Shown here: positions 7,101 through 10,709 of the stretch, piece by piece
Layout: every line of letters begins with the position of its first letter
Position numbering within the stretch: position 1 is the first letter of the stretch
Origin: Chloroflexota bacterium
GTDB taxonomy: Bacteria > Chloroflexota > Anaerolineae > JAADDB01
DNA: 10,709 nucleotides
Assembly (NCBI GenBank): GCA_013154135.1
Contig: JAADDB010000199.1
Span: 1 to 10,709 of the forward strand
Reading direction: 5' to 3'
The notes under the pieces: generated by a model
Told to the model about the DNA's origin: nothing
Databases searched by the model: none
What the model saw: the letters and a program-made list of their open reading frames with translations, nothing else
Made by a program: the position numbers and the translations under genes

Positions 7101-10100
7101 AGCGAGCCTGAAAGTCACCTCCTCCCTGGATCTGAGCGAAATCCTGGAGACGATTTTGGATGCGGTGATGAGCCTCGTCCCCGCGGATGATGCCCGTATC
7201 TTCCTCTACGACGGTCAAGAGCTCACCTTCGGAGCGGCCCGGCAGGAGGAGGATGCGCAAGAGCATCCCTTTGCCATGCCGCGAAGTGAGGGAATTACCT
7301 ACACCGTGGCCCAAACCGGGAAGCCCATCATCATCCCCAACGTGAACAAGCATCCCGGCTACAAGTCATGGCAATGGAGCGGGGCCATTGCCTCCTTCCC
7401 CCTGAAAACCGCCAGCCGGACCGTAGGGGTGATGAATGTGGTCTACGTTACCCCTCATGACTTCAGCGAAGACGAAATCCACCTCCTAACCCTCTTCGCG
7501 GACCAAGCGGCCATTGCCATTGAGCACGCGGAGCTCTTCGCGGAGAAGGAGCAACATACCCGTAACATCACCGTCCTCCAACGCATCCTCCAAGCCCTTA
7601 ACGCTTCTCCCCTCTTGGAAGAAACTTTCCCCCAGGTCAGTGCCCTCCTCAAGGAATACACGGGCGCGGCCCGCATCAGTTTAGCCCTCCTCAACGAGGC
7701 CCAGCGGAGTTTCACCATCGCGGCCACGGACGAGACGTTCCCCTCCCAGACTTCGCCCCGCATCACCATGCCTGTGGACGCGTGCACCGCGTCCAGGGAC
7801 ATTTTGGCCGGACGGGTGCACATCACGCTGGATCTGGAACAAACAGAGCACAGCGTGGGGGAACGACGTCTTCTGCTCGCGGGGTATCGGGCCCGCTTGA
7901 ACATCCCTCTGCGGTTAAAAGGACGTGTCCTGGGTTCCCTCAACTTGAGCTGGAAACATCCTTTGGAGGAACCACCCCACTACATCCCCCTGCTCCAACA
8001 AGTGGCCGACGCGCTGGCCCTTGCTGTGGAACGGGCCCAACTCCTCCGTTCCACCCAACGCCAAGCCGAAGAGCTGGCCAGCTTGTACAAAACCGCACTT
8101 GTGCTCGGTAGCACACTGGAACTCTCCCAGTTGTGGCAAAAGCTCTACGAAGAAATCTCGCAACTCATGCATCCCACCAGCATGGGCGTATTCCTCCATG
8201 ACCCGGCCACGGAGACGGTGGAAATTGCCTTTGTCGTCCGAGACGATAACCCCGTAAGTGAGTATATCGGCCGACGTCTTCCCCGCGATGAATGCGGGCT
8301 CACAGGCTGGGTTGTGCAGCACGGGGAATCCCTCCTGTTCCGGGATATCTACACGGAGACGCTGCCCGCGTCGCCCTGTGACATGGAAAGCCGAGGACAC
8401 GCGTTCCTCAGCGTTCCCCTGCACGCGGGGGAACGTGTCATCGGGGCCATCACCCTTCAATCCGTCCATGTGGGCGCGTTCAGAGAAGCGGATCGGCGAT
8501 TCCTCGAAGCCCTGGCAGCCCAGGTGGCCATCGCGGCGGAAAACGCACGCGCCTACGCAGCCGAACAGCGCGCGCGACAGGAAAGCGAACACTTGTTGGA
8601 GGCAGCCCAGGCCCTCAGTTCTACCCTGAACCTCCAGGATGTGTTCGACCGCATTCTCACCGAACTCCAAAAAGTCGTGCCGTACGACAGTGCGTCCGTG
8701 CAGGAACTGCAGGATAATCAATTGGTGATCATCGGCGGCCGTGGGTTCCCCAACCTGGAAGAGATCGTAGGGCTGAGTTTTGACATCACAAAGGACACCA
8801 ACCCCAACCGCCGCGTTGTCCAGGAGAGAAGGCCCATCATCTACCGAAACGTGATGGATCATTTTGAAGAATTCCGCAAGGAGCCCCATGCCCAGGCCAA
8901 CATCCACTCCTGGTTAGGGGTCCCCATGCTCTACGGGGATGAGTTGATCGGCATTATTACCCTGGACAAACGCGAGCCCGGATTCTACACACCGGAGCAT
9001 GCGCGCATTGCTCAAGCCTTTGCCACGCAAGCTGCCATCGCCATCGAAAACGCCCGGCTCTACCAGCACATCCACTCCCAGGCCCAACAGATGCAGCGCA
9101 TCTTGGACACAATGCCCGATGGGGTTTACCTCCTGGACCCGGAGAAGCGCATTCTCACCACCAATCCCGCGGGCCGTGCTTTCCTGGCCCCGTTGGGCGT
9201 GCAACTTCACGTGCCCTTAACCCACCTGGGCGACCGGCACATCGACGAGATCCTGCAGCCGCCTGAACGGGGGATGCGACACGAGATCCACGGGATCACG
9301 GAAACCAAGCGCATTTTCGAGGGGGTGGCCCAACCCCTGGGCGAAGGGGAACCCCAAGGGTGGGTGTTGGTTGTGCGGGATGTCACGCAAGAGCGGGCCA
9401 TTCAACAACGAATTCAACAACAGGATCGCCTGGCGGCCATTGGGCAATTGGCCGCGGGAATTGCTCATGACTTCAACAATATCCTCCAGGGCATCATCGG
9501 CTTTGCCCGCTTCCTCGCCCGGCGGAAGGATATTCCGGAGGATGTGCGTCAACGCCTGCTCCTCATCGCGGAACAAGGGGAGCGGGGCGCGCAGCTGGTC
9601 CAGCAGATCCTGGACTTCAGCCGACGCTCCACGCCGCACCGCCGGCCGTTGGATCTGGCAACGCTGGTAAAGGAAACTCTGTATTGGTTCAAGGAATCCC
9701 TTCCCCCGTCGGTCGAAACTCGCGTCATCCTCGGGACGGGGGATTACACCGTCCACGCGGATAAAACCCAGCTTCAACAGGTGCTCACCAACCTCATCCT
9801 CAACGCCCGGGATGCCATGCCCCAAGGTGGTATTCTCACCATCGAGCTGGACCGCGTGGAGTATCACAGCCTGGCCGAAATTCCCTTGCCGGAGCTCACG
9901 CCGGGGCCATGGGTGCGGCTTCGCATTTCCGACACGGGGAAGGGGATTCCCGAGAATGTGCTGCCCCATATCTTCGAGCCCTTTTTCACCACCAAAGGGC
10001 CGGATCAGGGAACCGGCCTGGGGCTGGCCCAGGTATACGGGATCATCCAACAACACGAAGGCTACATTACGGTGGAGAGTCAGGTGGAACGGGGGACGAC

Positions 10101-10533
10101 GTTCACCGTGTACCTCCCCGCGCTGGAGCTGCCTGTCTCCCCCTCGATAGTCCGGGATGACCAAACAGAAAAGGGGCCCGCGAGGAAGTATGTTCTCCTC
10201 CACCACCTGGATGATGAGGTGGAGGAAAGGGTGGAAAGCCTCCTGCAGGATCTGGGAATGGAAGTGCTACACGCGGAGAAGCCCGAGGATGTCTTGCGCT
10301 TGTACCGTTCTCATCGGGAGCAGGTGGTCGCCCTTATCACGGAGCTGGCCCCTGAGGAGATGAGGAGAACGTGGGAGCACGTGGATCCGGCCAATGCCCA
10401 TGTCCAACTGCCGACCATCATTATCACGGAAGATGAGAAGTTGCCCCACGCGTATTCGAACAGTCCCCGTACCGTGTGGATTCGGCGGACGAACCTTGTC
10501 CGCGATCTCACCGCTCTCTTTGGTCAGGAGTAA
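4153..10533 (+). CDS. Giant 7TM/PAS/multi-GAF sensor histidine kinase with degenerate receiver, 2126 aa
   Basis: Membrane-bound two-component sensor that autophosphorylates on histidine. Order, with approximate residues: 7TM histidine-kinase N-terminal region (1-225, seven hydrophobic helices); PAS1 235-338; GAF1 356-517; GAF2 541-676; PAS2 677-790; GAF3 815-968; GAF4 978-1129; GAF5 1138-1298; GAF6 1308-1469; GAF7 1478-1637; PAS3 1646-1750; HisKA 1757-1822 with AHDFNN and phosphoacceptor His1772; HATPase with N-box LTNLILNARDAM (Asn1880, Asn1884), DTGKG (1927-1931), FEPFFTTK (1941-1948) and GTGLGL (1953-1958). All catalytic boxes are intact. GAF2 is short. Coiled-coil linkers join the modules. 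Residues 2013-2126 resemble a receiver: acidic pair Asp2020-Asp2021, Thr2092, but Glu2064 replaces the phosphoacceptor Asp and Arg2111/2112 the Lys. The ATG follows GGAG (4146-4149) and a good promoter. The stop lies in a heptad array. No intact response regulator is nearby. Confidence 0.95.
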   Translation: MHHFWLIAHGIAGILALVTGLMTWRQRKAPGALYLAVFLFLLGCFFFATVGEALATTLRFKLYCLQVEYSAVALMAPAFTLFTIHYTRRQQRFGTLIYVLLFIPSVLSILFTWTNDLHHLMWTGVYLEDIEEGLPLVRPIYGPWFWILASYTSTLALISVGILSPEIPKVRRRLQWAFIFLLVGIFATLWGTALYMSHRVPLNPAPLSGVIVLGTLLYMLRYAGLFDVIPIARATVFENMGQGILTLDRKGLIIDANEAAHRILCAGDCRLIRRSVQEVLHKWPQLLEAVIQNREAFCELQLEADEGETRYIEARIMPLTYRGHPIGTLVVFNDVTQYKALQEDLQRTLEKERAEREYSQTLSEITLALTSHLSTERIFQQILIQVEKLVPYDSANIALVDGNSLYIAQWRGYDKFGPVDFLKALRFPLDIFVLAKRALAGGHPILVKDTQSHPDWVVVPETRWIRSSIIVPIRHQGRPLGILRLDSARPHAFTPQDVEKLLPLAHIAAIALVNAQLHEQAHQELAQRQEAEQALQRQLRHIQALFRFTENLAPLLEVDEIARTIVTHVQAYLDCQCVAVYLQKENARWTLRAHSFSPECGHIPDALHHRPHLPSPTPHEEHIALIVDGQPKGVIIVTPRRAKGLNAEERHLLVAIANQASLALSRAYTHAQLKRAEAKYRELFQNVPVGLYRIRPDGTILNANQALASILHCPDVDTLLQRSCQTFFVNQEDFQVLQEQLAVAEGPLVLELNLRCHDGQTIWVRNTSHVVRDERGEILYVDGFLEDITEDVRLREERQRFITRIQYQAEQMAALNDILFDITQEHDVTTLLEKITQKAVELLGGTGGGVYLTDPEHQRTRCVVSHNLQEDCTGVELHFGEGVAGLVAATGTPLIIPDYRTWPNRARAYEASHPFVSVIGAPMIWKEEVLGVVEVIHNRPNYFSRDHQNLLMLLARQAAVALRNARLLEQERKRQMELEALRQASLKVTSSLDLSEILETILDAVMSLVPADDARIFLYDGQELTFGAARQEEDAQEHPFAMPRSEGITYTVAQTGKPIIIPNVNKHPGYKSWQWSGAIASFPLKTASRTVGVMNVVYVTPHDFSEDEIHLLTLFADQAAIAIEHAELFAEKEQHTRNITVLQRILQALNASPLLEETFPQVSALLKEYTGAARISLALLNEAQRSFTIAATDETFPSQTSPRITMPVDACTASRDILAGRVHITLDLEQTEHSVGERRLLLAGYRARLNIPLRLKGRVLGSLNLSWKHPLEEPPHYIPLLQQVADALALAVERAQLLRSTQRQAEELASLYKTALVLGSTLELSQLWQKLYEEISQLMHPTSMGVFLHDPATETVEIAFVVRDDNPVSEYIGRRLPRDECGLTGWVVQHGESLLFRDIYTETLPASPCDMESRGHAFLSVPLHAGERVIGAITLQSVHVGAFREADRRFLEALAAQVAIAAENARAYAAEQRARQESEHLLEAAQALSSTLNLQDVFDRILTELQKVVPYDSASVQELQDNQLVIIGGRGFPNLEEIVGLSFDITKDTNPNRRVVQERRPIIYRNVMDHFEEFRKEPHAQANIHSWLGVPMLYGDELIGIITLDKREPGFYTPEHARIAQAFATQAAIAIENARLYQHIHSQAQQMQRILDTMPDGVYLLDPEKRILTTNPAGRAFLAPLGVQLHVPLTHLGDRHIDEILQPPERGMRHEIHGITETKRIFEGVAQPLGEGEPQGWVLVVRDVTQERAIQQRIQQQDRLAAIGQLAAGIAHDFNNILQGIIGFARFLARRKDIPEDVRQRLLLIAEQGERGAQLVQQILDFSRRSTPHRRPLDLATLVKETLYWFKESLPPSVETRVILGTGDYTVHADKTQLQQVLTNLILNARDAMPQGGILTIELDRVEYHSLAEIPLPELTPGPWVRLRISDTGKGIPENVLPHIFEPFFTTKGPDQGTGLGLAQVYGIIQQHEGYITVESQVERGTTFTVYLPALELPVSPSIVRDDQTEKGPARKYVLLHHLDDEVEERVESLLQDLGMEVLHAEKPEDVLRLYRSHREQVVALITELAPEEMRRTWEHVDPANAHVQLPTIIITEDEKLPHAYSNSPRTVWIRRTNLVRDLTALFGQE

Positions 10534-10554
10534 CGAGTAACGATTGACGATTAA
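10528..10554 (+). repeat. Heptad stop array at kinase 3' end
   Basis: Stops fall at 10531 (TAA, the kinase stop codon), 10538 (TAA), 10545 (TGA) and 10552 (TAA), exactly 7 bases apart, so all three frames are closed. The core, GAGTAACGATTGACGATTAA, is 20 bases identical (10535-10554) to the glycosyltransferase-end sequence but for an offset: there the same 20 bases run from 307 down to 288 on the minus strand. In both cases the array begins in the final sense codon and supplies the stop. Confidence 0.78.
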
Positions 10555-10709
10555 GGCGAGCGCACGGTCGTGCGGCCCTACCGTTCGTGGACCGTGTTAG
10601 GCTTCCGTTGTACCTTGGCGGCGGACGGGTCCGCACCTTGGCGGGATGCCGACGTCCTCGCCCCGTGCATAGAAAGAGTTTTTGGTGGTTGGCCGGCGGG
10701 CGAAGCCCG
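10534..10709. other. Right flank, gene-free, repeats and hairpins
   Basis: No coding region is supported. After the heptad array come the REP-like repeat (10561-10596), a short inverted repeat GCGGAC-GG-GTCCGC (10621-10634), two copies of CACCTTGGCGG-like sequence at 10613-10620 and 10634-10643 (shared core ACCTTGGCGG, 10 bases), and a terminal hairpin CGGGC-GAA-GCCCG (10697-10709). No hairpin plus T-run terminator for the kinase gene is apparent, so its transcript may end at a structured repeat or by Rho. Confidence 0.5.
10561..10596 (+). repeat. REP-like intergenic repeat, right copy
   Basis: The 21 bases at 10569-10589 are identical to 61-81 in the same orientation, with further partial match to the left. 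This copy also holds CGCACG-GT-CGTGCG (10561-10574), a perfect inverted repeat, and a wider pair CACGGTC (10563-10569) with GACCGTG (10590-10596) enclosing the conserved core. These alternative foldings fit a dispersed palindromic element. It sits about 30 bases after the kinase stop codon and could stabilise or end that transcript. Confidence 0.65.

Noticed and set aside
5896..7353. Long open frame of 485 codons on the minus strand
   Set aside because: Antisense to well-supported GAF/PAS coding sequence, with no domain or ribosome site of note.
7915..8907. Open frame of 330 codons on the minus strand
   Set aside because: Antisense shadow of GAF5 to GAF7 of the kinase.
5221..9063. Bilin-binding (phytochrome or cyanobacteriochrome type) GAF domains
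   Set aside because: No conserved Cys-His chromophore motif is visible in any of the seven GAF domains.
1..10709. Whole window as a composite mobile element, from inverted end matches
   Set aside because: The inverted match is only 11 bases, there is no transposase or recombinase gene, and no target duplication can be seen.

Overview
The window looks like a GC-rich bacterial chromosome segment. My best guess is Chloroflexota, Anaerolineae-like. The basis is a very large 7TM/PAS/GAF histidine kinase, GC-rich palindromic intergenic repeats, and well-formed AGGAGG ribosome sites and sigma70-type promoters. No rRNA, tRNA or housekeeping marker is present, so this placement is inference. I see no phage, transposase, CRISPR array or tRNA gene.

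Layout. Positions 1-301 are a repeat-rich gene-free stretch. It holds a REP-like repeat, two GC-rich hairpins and two arrays in which a stop trinucleotide recurs every 7 bases. Leftward genes follow. A 4-base ATGA overlap couples an unrecognised 237-aa protein (1498-2211) to a family-4-type glycosyltransferase (302-1501). Upstream of these, and separated from them by a strong intrinsic terminator (2314-2343), is a second leftward operon. It encodes an internally duplicated lipoprotein (2729-3733) and a 109-aa two-helix membrane protein (2375-2704). A 419-base divergent region (3734-4152) carries one well-matched promoter in each direction. Rightward from it runs a single 2126-codon gene (4153-10533) for a membrane-bound histidine kinase. 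Its order is 7TM, PAS, GAF, GAF, PAS, five GAFs, PAS, HisKA, HATPase and a degenerate receiver. The last 176 bases again hold repeats.

How the genes may work together. The kinase should sense signals through its membrane and GAF/PAS domains and autophosphorylate on His1772. Its C-terminal receiver-like domain has Glu where the phosphoacceptor Asp belongs, so phosphate must go to a regulator encoded elsewhere, if it is transferred at all. The lipoprotein/membrane-protein operon shares the divergent control region with the kinase and may form an envelope module linked to it; this is inference from arrangement only. The glycosyltransferase pair looks like a separate unit.

The most unusual non-coding signal is the heptad array. 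The stop codons of the two outermost genes, on opposite strands, both lie inside copies of the same array. Because 7 is not a multiple of 3, each array places stops in all three frames.
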